Source: JACVRX01 sp963819885 (GTDB lineage Bacteria > Actinomycetota > Actinomycetes > Jiangellales > Jiangellaceae). Taken from it: DNA of 64,000 bases. A program made the translations under genes and the position numbers. The notes under the pieces were generated by a model, which did no database searches, had not been told where the DNA came from, and saw only the letters and a list, made by a program, of their open reading frames with translations. The stretch lies in NCBI GenBank assembly GCA_963819885.1, contig CAWFXV010000026.1, positions 1 to 64,000 of the forward strand, in the 5' to 3' direction. Below, one piece after another: positions 9,206 through 17,685 of this stretch (positions are counted from its first letter, which is position 1; every line of letters starts with the position of its first letter).

Positions 9206-9890
9206 ATGAATTGCGGGGGTCGAGGACGAGCGCGTGAGCGCCGGCGGTCAAGGGCGGGGGGTCGGTGGTACACGACCCTGGTGACGGCCGTGGTGCTTTC
9301 GCTGCCGGGCTGCTCCGATGGCGGTGGGAACGAGGCGGCCGATCCGAAGCCGGCTGAGGTGGTGCTCTTCGATGGCAGCTCGTTGAGTGGCTGGTCACAC
9401 GCCGGACCCGGCCACTTCGAGCTGCAAGACGGTGTGTTGCGAACGCACGGTGGCTTGGGCCTGCTGTGGTACTCGGCGTCAGAGCTTCGGCGACTTCGAA
9501 CTCCGGCTCGACTGGCGGACGTCCGACCGCACGGACAACTCCGGAGTATTCCTCCGCTTTCCCGATCCGCAGGACGATCCACGGGTCGCGATCGAGCATG
9601 GGTACGAGGTCCAGATCAACGACGACCCCAGTCGCGACCCTCAAACGACCGGCGCGATCTACGGCTTCCGCGCGCCCAGCTCGTCCGCGTCGAACCCGCC
9701 CGGCCAGTGGAACTCCTACCGCATCCGGGTGACCGGAAGCGAGTACGAGGTCTGGCTGAACGACGTGCTCGTGAACCGGTTCGTCAGTACGGATTCGACC
9801 CGCGGCCTAGAGGGCTACGTCGGCCTGCAGAACCACGACCCGGACTCGACCGTGGATTTCCGCGACATCCGGGTCGAACCGCTCTCCTAG
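9206..9890 (+). CDS. DUF1080 (3-keto-disaccharide hydrolase family) lipoprotein, frameshifted
   Basis: About 227 residues. An Arg-rich N-terminus and hydrophobic stretch end in the lipobox LSLPGC, so the protein should be lipid-anchored outside the membrane. The jelly-roll domain PF06439 starts at EVVLFDGSSLSGWSHAG and continues as FGDFELRLDWRTSD, NSGVFLRFPDPQ, EHGYEVQINDD, TGAIYGF, GQWNSYRIRVTG and GYVGLQNHD, all classic DUF1080 strand signatures. Characterised relatives cleave 3-keto-glycosides. The frame changes at about 9475-9485 (LLWYS, then RQSFGDFEL), needing one base. ATG at 9206 is chosen because it precedes the export signal; its ribosome site is weak. The neighbouring sugar dehydrogenases and TIM barrels fit a role after sugar oxidation, which is inference. 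Confidence 0.85.
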
Positions 9891-9913
9891 CTGTCGATTT
9901 CACGGAGCCAGAA

Positions 9914-9939
9914 CCGGGGGCCGCAGAAGCGACCCCCGG
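9914..9939. terminator. Bidirectional hairpin between convergent genes
   Basis: CCGGGGG pairs with CCCCCGG, then one mismatch, then CGC with GCG around an AGAA tetraloop. It sits between the ends of the DUF1080 gene and the converging ThuA fusion gene. Confidence 0.65.
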
Positions 9940-9960
9940 CCCGTTAGCGGCGAGTGCGAG

Positions 9961-12900
9961 TTAGGTGCCGACGCCGGCGCCGACGAACTCGACCCAGTTC
10001 AGGTTGAAGAAGTTGTTCCCGGGGCCGCCGGCCGCGGGCTGGAACACCAGGAAGTACCGGTGGGTCCCAGTGTCGGCGATCGGGAAGGTCTGACTGGCGT
10101 AGGTCGTGGCGTTGGCCGTGCCCGCGATGGTCACGCTCGTGACGAGCGAGCCGCCGCCGGCGGCATTGATGGCATCCCGCCAGATCTCGACCGTGCCGGC
10201 GTTGCCGCCTGCCGTGCCGCCCGAGGTGCGGAACGTGATCTCACTGATGTTGAGCGAGATTGAACGGTCCGTTGAGCTCGATCCAGTCGCCCGTGCTGAG
10301 CCCGCCGCGCTGGAGCCCGCCACCGACATCGGTCGTCGCCGCTGTGTTGGTGCCGGACTGGTTGACCGCGAACTCGACCTCCTGCTTCTTCTGGCGGATC
10401 TGGTTCTGGTCGACCGTTGTCAGGGCCGGAACGCCTCCGGCGCCGCCGTGATCGGTGTACGACGCGCTGATCACGCCGAACACGTTGCCGCCGTGCGAGA
10501 CGTCTTCCGGGTCCGTCGGCAGGACACCGGAGCAGCCGTTTATCGTCGTCTGGGCGTGGCCGTGCGTGTCGTGCCCGAGGACGAAGGTGACCGCGACTTC
10601 GGCACAGTTAATCGCACCGTCCTCGGGATCACTGACCGTCACGGCGAACGGAATGTTGTCCCCGAAGGCGAACGTCCCGCCGTCGACCGGGGTCGTCAGC
10701 GTCACCGTTGGCGAGGTGTTGCCGACCGTGATCGTGGTGTTCGCTGCGCCGACCTTGCCGCTCGAGTCGGTGACCGTCAGCCTGGCGACGAACACGCCAC
10801 GGGTGGTGTACGTGAACGTCGGATTCGGGTCGACGGAGTCGACCGTGCCGTCGCCATTGAAGTCCCACTCGAAGCGGATCGAGTCACCCGGATCCGGATC
10901 GTGCGAACCCTCACTGGAGAAGCTGACGGTCAGTGGATCCTGGCCGTCGGTGGGAGTAGCGGTCAGCACGGCCACCGGGGCCCGAAGCCCCTTGACGTAC
11001 TCGAACCGTTCCATCGCGGCGTCCGGGTTGATGGCGAAGAAGCCGTCGCCGTAGGTGAGCAGGTAGAAGTTGCCGTCCGGCCCGAACTCCATGTCCATCG
11101 GGTTGTCGCACAGGAACGGCCGCGTGGCGCTGGTCGGGGCCGGGCCGCAGTTCAGAACCGGATTGATCTTGAAGATCCGGTTCTGCGAGTCGAGCCGGAC
11201 CTCACGCATGGTGTCCTGCGTGAACTCGCCGAGGATGAACGCTCCGTCGAAGTACGGCGGGAACTTGGTCGTGCTGGGGTTGTCCGGGTCGTAGTTGTAC
11301 GGCGCCGCACCATGCGGACCCACGCCACCCGTGAACAGCTCCGGGAACAGCTGCGGGCACACACCGACCGGGTTAGGTGGCGCGCCGGGCCCGTACTGGG
11401 CGAAGCACGGCGTGCCTTGCGGGCCGTTCGGCGGCGCCTGGTTGTCCCGGTACGAGTACCAGATCTCGGGCTGGGTGATCGGCGGCCCGTACTCGAGCCC
11501 GGGCTCGACGCCGGGTCCACCGTTCGCGACCCAGCGCGACGTGTTCTGCGGCCCGCGGGCAGGGTTGTCACACTCGTGCGGCTCGGGGGCGGCGGCGCTG
11601 GGGAGCGGAGTCGACGTGTTGAAGTCCCACTTGTAGTACGGCAGGTCAGTCTTCACGCACAGCGGCCAGCCGTAGTTCGCCGGCTCGCGCACGATCTCGA
11701 CCCGGCCCGTTCCCTGCGGCCCGCGGAAGATCTGCGGAACCTGCGAGTCCGGCGAGTAATCGGTCACGTATGCGACGTCGTTCTTGTCGAGGGTGATCCG
11801 GAACGGGTTCCGGAAGCCCATGGCGTAGATCTCCGGACGCGTCCTCGGCCGTCCCGACCGCGAACAAGTTCCCGTCCGGCACGGTGTACGCGCCGCTCAA
11901 GGTGTTCGCCTCGGCCGGCGAGATGTCGCCCGCCTTGACCGTGATCCGCAGCACCTTGCCGCCCAGGTGCGCCGTGTTCTGGGCGGTCCTGCGGGCGTCG
12001 ACGTGCGGCGCGAAGAACCAGCCACCCTCCTGGGTGGTTGCGATGGTGACCGTCGGCGTGGTGCCGGTCAGACCCGAGGCGTCGCCCGTCATCTGTGGGA
12101 CGCCCTGCTCGGACTTGTCGCCGCGGAAGTTGACCGTCCGCGCGACGGTGCCCGTGACGGCGACGTCATCGAGGTTGGAGAGCGCCTCGAGCGCGGCCTC
12201 GATGTCGGCGTTGACGAGCGGGAACGGGATCGGCGCTGTCGTCTGGCCGTCGAAGGTGAGCGTGAACGTGCCGCCGGTCGCGCCCGCGACCGTGATCGTC
12301 TGGTTCTCGTTCGTCAGCTGGCTGTTGAACGGCGAGAAGCCGCCGGAGTTGCCGCCGCCGGATGGCGTGTCGTCACCGGTCACCAGCCACAGGTTGTTGT
12401 GCGAGTCGAACTCGATGTCGCCGCCGACGTGACAGCAGGCTCCGCGGTTGTTCGGGACTCGCAGGATCTCCTGCTCGGACGCCAGATCGAGGTGCGCCGG
12501 CGTGCCGCCGCTCGCCTCGACGAACTTGAAGCGCGAGAGCTGGAAATACCCGACGTAGGGGTCCCAGGCGGTCACGGACGCGGCCGTGTTCGGTGCGGCG
12601 CCCGCCGGTGTCGTCTGGGTGACGATTTCGCCGGTCGACAGCTTCACGTCCTTGACCGTCGGCGGCGAGTAGAACAGGTAGACCCACTTGTTCGTGTTGA
12701 AGTTGTTATCGAGCTCGGGCCCGTAACCCCCGTCCTCGTTGACGGTATAGACCGGAAGCGTCGCGAGCAGCGTGGTCGAGTTCGTCGCCGGGTCGTGCAG
12801 CCGGACGCCACCGCGACGGTCGGTCTGGATCACGCGGCCGGTTCCGTCCGGGAGCACGTCGAAACCGATCGGCTCGCTCAGGTTCGGTGGGGCCGCGACG

Positions 12901-13733
12901 AACGACTGCTGGTAGTTCGCGAGCACGGTGGCGCCGCAGTCGCTGTAGACCGGGTCGGACTGACCTGAGGCCCACGTGATCGCGCCGACGAGCTCCTTCG
13001 CGAGGTTCGCGTCGTTCCACGCCGCAGCCGAAGCACCGTGGTTCGTGTAGTAGGAGCGACCGCCCTGGTAGTCCTTGCACCAGGTGACCGGGTGGTCGGC
13101 GCCCATCGTGCCGCCGGTGAGGGCGTTGATCGTGGGCCCGTCGCCAGTCTTGTTGAAGGGGGCGTCGCTGACCGTGGTCAGCACGTGGCTGAGGCCACGA
13201 ACGTTGGACGTCCAGTTGTAGTAGGTGTCGTTGAGGTTCCAGTATTCGGGCAGGTTCTTGCTCGCGTCGTGCACGCGGTCCGCGACCTTGTTCGTCGCGG
13301 TCTGGGCGCCGAGCTTGCTTGCGGATCGGGACCCGAGGACGTCGGTCAGGAACTGCCAGTCGGGCTCGGTCTCGACGGCCGACCCGACGCCGACGAAGCC
13401 GCCGCCATTGCGGAAGTAGTCCTCGAAGGCCGCCTCCTGAGCCGCGTTGAGCGGACTGCCGGTGGTGTCGAGGAAAACCACGGCCCGGAACCGGGCCAGG
13501 TTCTCCGCCGTGAACATCGCCGGGTCGCCGTTGGACTGGACACCGAAGCCGTTGTCCTTGCCGAGGTCCCTGATGGCCTGAACGGCGGCCACTTTGGCGA
13601 AGTTGGGTGCTCCGCTGGTGAAGACGAAGATCCGGTACTTCTCGGCGGGCGCCGCCGAAGCGGCCGTGGAAGCGGCGAACAGGGATGATCCGATGAGCCC
13701 CAGGAGGCTCACCAGGACTGTGGCTTTACGCAC
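9961..13733 (-). CDS. Secreted ThuA - GSDH propeller - PKD - CBM6-like fusion protein, frameshifted
   Basis: About 1,257 residues. The GTG start follows AGGAGG and begins a Sec signal peptide. Domains in order: ThuA glutamine-amidotransferase-like fold (about 30-250; YRIFVFTSGAPNF, FVGVGSAVETEPDW, PVTWCKDYQGGRSYYTNHG); GSDH beta-propeller (about 265-860; GACCHVGGDIEFD, IYAMGFRNPFRI, PMDMEFGPDGNFYLLTYGD); PKD (about 910-1000; FEWDFNGDGTVDS); a GHDTHGH segment; and a C-terminal CBM6-like carbohydrate-binding domain (TSGGTAGGNAGTVEIWRD ... FNLNWVEF). Single-base frame changes occur near 11838 and 10258; both restore conserved sequence. An extra module interrupts the propeller (see 12015-12315). 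ThuA in rhizobia acts on 3-keto-trehalose, and GSDH enzymes oxidise sugars, so a combined oxidation/processing enzyme on polysaccharide is inferred. Confidence 0.88.
12015..12315 (-). other. Roughly 100-residue module inserted in the GSDH propeller
   Basis: Between FSPFNSQLTNE and DARRTAQNTAHLGGKVLRI the ThuA-GSDH protein carries an extra segment absent from the paralogue at 1091-3208. It contains GGTFTLTFDGQTTAPIPF, DIEAALEALSNLDDVAVTG, VPQMTGDASGLTG and TPTVTIATTQEGG. This pattern resembles a free-standing beta-rich module I recall from phage structural and large surface proteins. It is in frame with the propeller. Confidence 0.65.
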
Positions 13734-13752
13734 GGGAGCCTCCTAATCGCCC

Positions 13753-13776
13753 GGCGGCGGCTGCTGTGCCGCCGCC
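13753..13776 (-). terminator. GC hairpin between the third TIM-barrel gene and the ThuA fusion gene
   Basis: A perfect nine-bp stem, GGCGGCGGC with GCCGCCGCC, and a six-base loop. It lies 20 bp upstream of the GTG start of the ThuA fusion and directly before its AGGAGG site. It may terminate the upstream gene or act as a leader hairpin limiting downstream expression. Confidence 0.5.
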
Positions 13777-13850
13777 AAGGCGACTCGTCGGGAGCGGCAG
13801 CGCACGGGTCCGCAACCCGCGCGCCACCGCTGGGTATCACCGAATGCTGA

Positions 13851-15150
13851 CTATCCGCGAAGGGCGTTCATGTTGTGGGCGCTGATGGCCGAGAACCGCA
13901 GGGACTGGCCGGGGTCGGCGGCACCGCCCGGGGCGTTGTCCTGCTCGTAGTTCGGGTTGTGGTAACCCTTGGCGCCCTGCTCCTTGAAGAAGGTCTCGAA
14001 GTCGATGTCACTGCGAGGATCGCCGAACGGGATGAAGATGTAGCCGTTGCCGACACCGGGCGGCTGCGTCCGGTCGTGTCCGGTCGCCGTCCTTGGCGTG
14101 ATACAGCGGGTAGCGAATCGTCTGCGCCTGGACCTGGGCGAGCGGATCGAAGATGTCCTCGACGCGGTTGCCGTCATAGTCGTAATACCAGCGGAACCGG
14201 TGCTGGGCGACGGTGGCCCAGAAGATGTCCATCTCGAGTTGGCAAGGCTCGGGGTCGGTGACGTCGAGATAGTGCTGCATGAGCCGCTTACCCGACTCGC
14301 CGCGAACGACGGTCGGTGGGATCGGCGCGCCGGTCACCCGGTCCTGGGTGACCGTGACCATCGGGCCGTCCTGGAGGAAGTGGTAGGCCTCGGCGTGGTT
14401 GTGCGGGTAGAGGTGGATTCCCCAGGCGAGGCTGAGCGTGTTGAGCGCCTCCCACTTCTCCCCGGAGACCGTCCACGGCTCGATGTTCCGGTTGTTGGCG
14501 CTGGTCGGGTCGTTGCCGGTGCCCATGAAGGGCATCCCGAGGATCGAGGCGAACTCGAGCTCGGTCTGGAACCGGTCGTAATCGGCCGTCGACATGCCGC
14601 CGCCGGGGCTGGGGCCGGGCCAGGTGTTCGGGATGAAGCCGTGGTTGCCGATGGCCTCGAGTCCGATTCGTCGAGGAAGCCCTCGCAGGGTCGGCCGTAG
14701 GCGAGGTACGCCGCGCGCGACTCGGGGGTCGTCACGCCGCCGGGCGCCGGGTTGGGCGCCGCGCCGCCGGGATTCGCGGCGTTCTGGCCATACCCGGCGA
14801 ACTCGATCTGCTCGATGCCGACCATGGCGAGGTACTCGAGGAGCTCCTTCCAGCCGCCCGGCAGTGGCACCAGCGGACCGAGATCCGTGGGGTCTTCGGG
14901 GAAGTTGGCACCGCCGAGGAAACCCATGGTCGGGATTCCCGGTCGAGATGCCCATCCGGCCCGGCACGTCACGTTGCGTGAACGTGATCGTGCCCACCTT
15001 GGCGGGGGGGATGAGCCGGCCGCCTTGGCCCTCGGGCGGGGCCGCGAGGACTGCGGCCGGGCCGAGCGGCGCCAGACCCACGGCGACGGCGCCGCCGGCG
15101 CCGATCCGCAGTACCTGCCTTCGACTGAACTCCTTGTCCAGAACCATCAT
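13851..15150 (-). CDS. Tat-exported sugar phosphate isomerase/epimerase-like TIM barrel (paralogue 3), frameshifted
   Basis: About 430 residues, longer than its two paralogues. The start at 15150 follows GAGGAGGG; the twin-arginine motif is SRRQVLR near residue 9. The barrel includes LLEYLAMVGIEQIEFAGYG, GLEAIGNHGF, WGIHLYPHNHAEAYHF, PCQLEMDIFWATV and YPLYHAKDG, matching the metal-site and KD motifs of paralogues 1 and 2. Frame changes occur near 14940, 14675 and 14090; each is a single-base event and family motifs resume immediately after. Longer loops carry Gly-Pro-rich segments (NPGGAAPNPAPGG). It lies upstream of, and on the same strand as, the ThuA-GSDH fusion, and downstream of the ROK regulator, so the three may form a regulated unit. 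Substrate unknown. Confidence 0.8.
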
Positions 15151-15387
15151 GCCCTCCTCGAAGTACCGGGTTTGACCGCAGCGGCCGAGGTGTGGTTCGC
15201 ACGCTCAGGCGGAGCCTAGCGAGGGACTCCTGCGAAAGCTAGAGGTAATCTGACGAAATGGAGCCGTAACGAGCAACTTATTCGCTCTCCACAGGACAAA
15301 GTCAGGATCCGGGCAAGGCCGCCGACGACGGCACTTCGGGGCACCCGGCGAACTACATCGCATGTCGACGGCACACCGTCGGGCGCC
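15151..15387. promoter_or_regulatory. Intergenic region upstream of the third TIM-barrel gene
   Basis: 237 bp without a convincing gene. It is locally A/T-rich (around 15236-15300) and contains GGACAAAGTC at 15294-15303, sharing the ACAAAGT half-site seen in the divergent region near 7.36 kb. It presumably holds the promoter of the gene starting at 15150. Confidence 0.35.
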
Positions 15388-16572
15388 TCACCTGGCGGAG
15401 AACACCTGGTCGCTGATGAGCCGGGCTGCGCCGACGACGCCGGCTTCGCCCCCCAGCTCAGACAGCACGATCGGCATGTTGCCCGTGGCCAGCGGCAGGG
15501 ACCTGGCGTAGACGACGGCGCGGATCTCGGCAAGCAGTGCATGCCCAATGCCGGCGACGCCACCGCCGATCACGACCAGCCCCGGGTTGAAGAAGCTCAC
15601 CAGGCCGGCCAGCACCTGCCCGACCCGCCGGCCGCCGTCACGGATCATGCCAACTGCGATGGGATCACCAGCCGTGGCCGCTGCCGCCACGTCCGCGGCC
15701 GTCAGCGTTTCGGTGCGCTTCAGCTGCCGGGCCAACTCCTCGGAGCGTTCGGAGCGGGCGGCGGCGAGTGCGTCTCGAGCGAGCGCCGCGCCGCCGAAGA
15801 ACGCTTCCAAGCAGCCGGTATTGCCACACAAGCAGGTCGGGCCGCTGTCGTCTACGCGGATGTGGCCAATGTCGCCGGCACTGCCCGAGACGCCCCGGTA
15901 CACCTCGCCACCAACCACGATGCCGCAGCCGATGCCGGTTCCGATCTTGACGAACAGGAAGTCGTCCACCGACCTAGCGATGCCTGCGTGCTTTTCGCCG
16001 AGCGCCATGATGTTCACGTCGTTGTCGACCAGCACCGGGCAACCGAGCTCGGCGGCAAATGTGTCTCGCACCGGAAAGAGGTTCCACCCCGGCATGATTG
16101 GCGGGGAGACTGGCACACCTTCCCGGAAGCTGACCGGACCGGGCACGCCTACCGCCGCCCCAACAAAGCCCGGTGCTACGTCGTCAGCCCGCAGCTTTCC
16201 CACCAGCTTCAGCACGGAGCCGATCACGACCTCCGGGCCCTGCCGGATGTCCATCGGCTCGGCCACTTTGGACAGGACCCGAAGCTCCCCGTCGGTAATG
16301 GCAACATCGATGGAGGTGGCTCCGATATCGATGCCGAGGAAGCGGGTTTCCCGGGCAATCTTCACGATGGACGACCGCCGGCCGCCACGGGACGCGGCGA
16401 GCCCGCCCGTCTCGACCAGTCCGAGACGGACTAATCGCTCGAGTTCCACCGCCAATCTGGACCGGGACAACTCGACCGCGTCCCCGAGCTCGGCCCGGGA
16501 ACGTGGGCCTTCATCCCGCAGCAGTCGCAGAACGCGGGCTTGCTGAACGTTGTCCGGGCGGATCAACGCCAT
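15388..16572 (-). CDS. ROK-family transcriptional regulator / sugar kinase homologue
   Basis: 394 residues. An N-terminal winged helix (about 1-65: QQARVLRLLRDEGPRSRAEL, then LSRSRLAVELERLVRLGLV) precedes a ROK domain with the ATP-site motif FLGIDIGATSIDVAI, the catalytic-type Asp in VLVDNDVNIMALGE, KIGTGIGCGIVVGG, and the zinc-binding ROK signature GHIRVDDSGPTCLCGNTGCLE near residues 235-255. HTH-ROK proteins are usually repressors (NagC, Mlc, XylR type) released by sugars or sugar phosphates; some keep kinase activity, and the active-site Asp is present. Its position at the edge of the secreted sugar region makes it the best local candidate for controlling it. That role is inferred. Confidence 0.9.
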   Translation of the reverse strand: MALIRPDNVQQARVLRLLRDEGPRSRAELGDAVELSRSRLAVELERLVRLGLVETGGLAASRGGRRSSIVKIARETRFLGIDIGATSIDVAITDGELRVLSKVAEPMDIRQGPEVVIGSVLKLVGKLRADDVAPGFVGAAVGVPGPVSFREGVPVSPPIMPGWNLFPVRDTFAAELGCPVLVDNDVNIMALGEKHAGIARSVDDFLFVKIGTGIGCGIVVGGEVYRGVSGSAGDIGHIRVDDSGPTCLCGNTGCLEAFFGGAALARDALAAARSERSEELARQLKRTETLTAADVAAAATAGDPIAVGMIRDGGRRVGQVLAGLVSFFNPGLVVIGGGVAGIGHALLAEIRAVVYARSLPLATGNMPIVLSELGGEAGVVGAARLISDQVFSAR

Positions 16573-16812
16573 CCCCGAACGGTAGCTGACTGATCGGATG
16601 ATTGCAGGAACTTGCTCAGGAACCTCACCGCCTCGACGCCGGTGGGAGTACCGTCATGCCGCCCACCCTGATGGGGCGTAATGGCCCGCTACCACCGCCT
16701 GGTATCCGGCCGTGGATAACTGAACCCGCGTCGCGGTGACTGCGGGTCAGCGATGCGTCTTCGTCGGTGCCGAGCGTTCGGAAGCAACTGCGCGCAGGTG
16801 CCTTGCCCGCAC
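16573..16812. other. Intergenic region between ROK and aldehyde dehydrogenase genes
   Basis: 240 bp with no convincing gene on either strand. It should hold the ROK promoter on the minus strand and the end of the deoC-aldehyde dehydrogenase unit. No strong terminator stem was found. Confidence 0.35.
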
Positions 16813-17685
16813 TCAGATTCCGACTGGATGCCAGACCGTCTTGGTCTCCAGAAAAAAGGCGAGTCGATCAAGGCCCGGCTCTGCGGTCCAATCGGGCTGG
16901 GTATCGGGAGCGCGCATGACCCGCTTCAGGTTCTCGGCAGCCTGGATCTGCAGCGCCCGACCCTGATCTGGGTCGCCGGCGATCCCGGTCAGGTCGATCG
17001 CGTTGATGTCCATGTGGGAGGCAAGCCAGGGCGCAATCTCCGTCGTGGTTCCGGTCAGCACGTTGACGACGCCGCCTGGGACGTCGGACGTCCCGAGTAC
17101 CTCGGCAAGCGTGATGGCTGGAAGCGGTCGCGCCTGGGATGCGACGACAACCGCCGTGTTGCCGCTGACGACCACCGGAGCGAGCACCGACACCAGGCCG
17201 AGTAGCGAGGACGTCTGTGGCGCAAGCACAGCGACGACGCCGGTCGCCTCGGGCACCGAGAAATCGAAGTACGGACCGGCGACGGGGTTGCTGGAACCCA
17301 TGACCTGCGCGATCTTGTCCGCCCAGCCCGCATACCAGACCCAGCGGTCGATCGCCTCGTCAACGGACCGCTCCGCCCGCGGCCGCGTGATGCCTTCGCC
17401 GGCCGCGACTTCGTCGACGAACTGAGCCCGCCTGCCCTCCATCATTTCAGCGACGCGGTACAGCACTTGGCCGCGGTTGTACGCGGTGGCCCCTGACCAG
17501 CCCGGGTACGCCTTACGGGCCGCGACAACGGCGTCGCGGGCATCCTTGCGGGAGGCCATCGCAGCGTTGGCGAGGAACCGGCCCTTGGCATCGAGCACCT
17601 CGTAGGACCGGCCACTCTCCGAGCGTGGGAACGACCCCCCGATGGCGAGCTTGTAGGTCTTCTTGACCGCCAGCCGGTCGCTCAC
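16813..17685 (-). CDS. Short aldehyde dehydrogenase paralogue lacking the catalytic half
   Basis: 290 residues against about 490 for a full aldehyde dehydrogenase. It aligns with the N-terminal NAD-binding half (YEVLDAKGRFLANAAMASRKD, WSGATAYNRGQVLYRVAEMM, GVVAVLAPQTSSLLGLVSVL, SGNTAVVVASQARPLPAITL, GVVNVLTG) but stops before the segment holding the active-site Cys and lacks the LELGG Glu motif. Its GTG start overlaps the stop of the full-length gene (GTGA), so translation is coupled. I recall a short paralogue beside a full enzyme and deoC in other actinobacteria, which argues for a conserved non-catalytic partner rather than a broken gene; this is inference. Confidence 0.8.
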   Translation of the reverse strand: MSDRLAVKKTYKLAIGGSFPRSESGRSYEVLDAKGRFLANAAMASRKDARDAVVAARKAYPGWSGATAYNRGQVLYRVAEMMEGRRAQFVDEVAAGEGITRPRAERSVDEAIDRWVWYAGWADKIAQVMGSSNPVAGPYFDFSVPEATGVVAVLAPQTSSLLGLVSVLAPVVVSGNTAVVVASQARPLPAITLAEVLGTSDVPGGVVNVLTGTTTEIAPWLASHMDINAIDLTGIAGDPDQGRALQIQAAENLKRVMRAPDTQPDWTAEPGLDRLAFFLETKTVWHPVGI

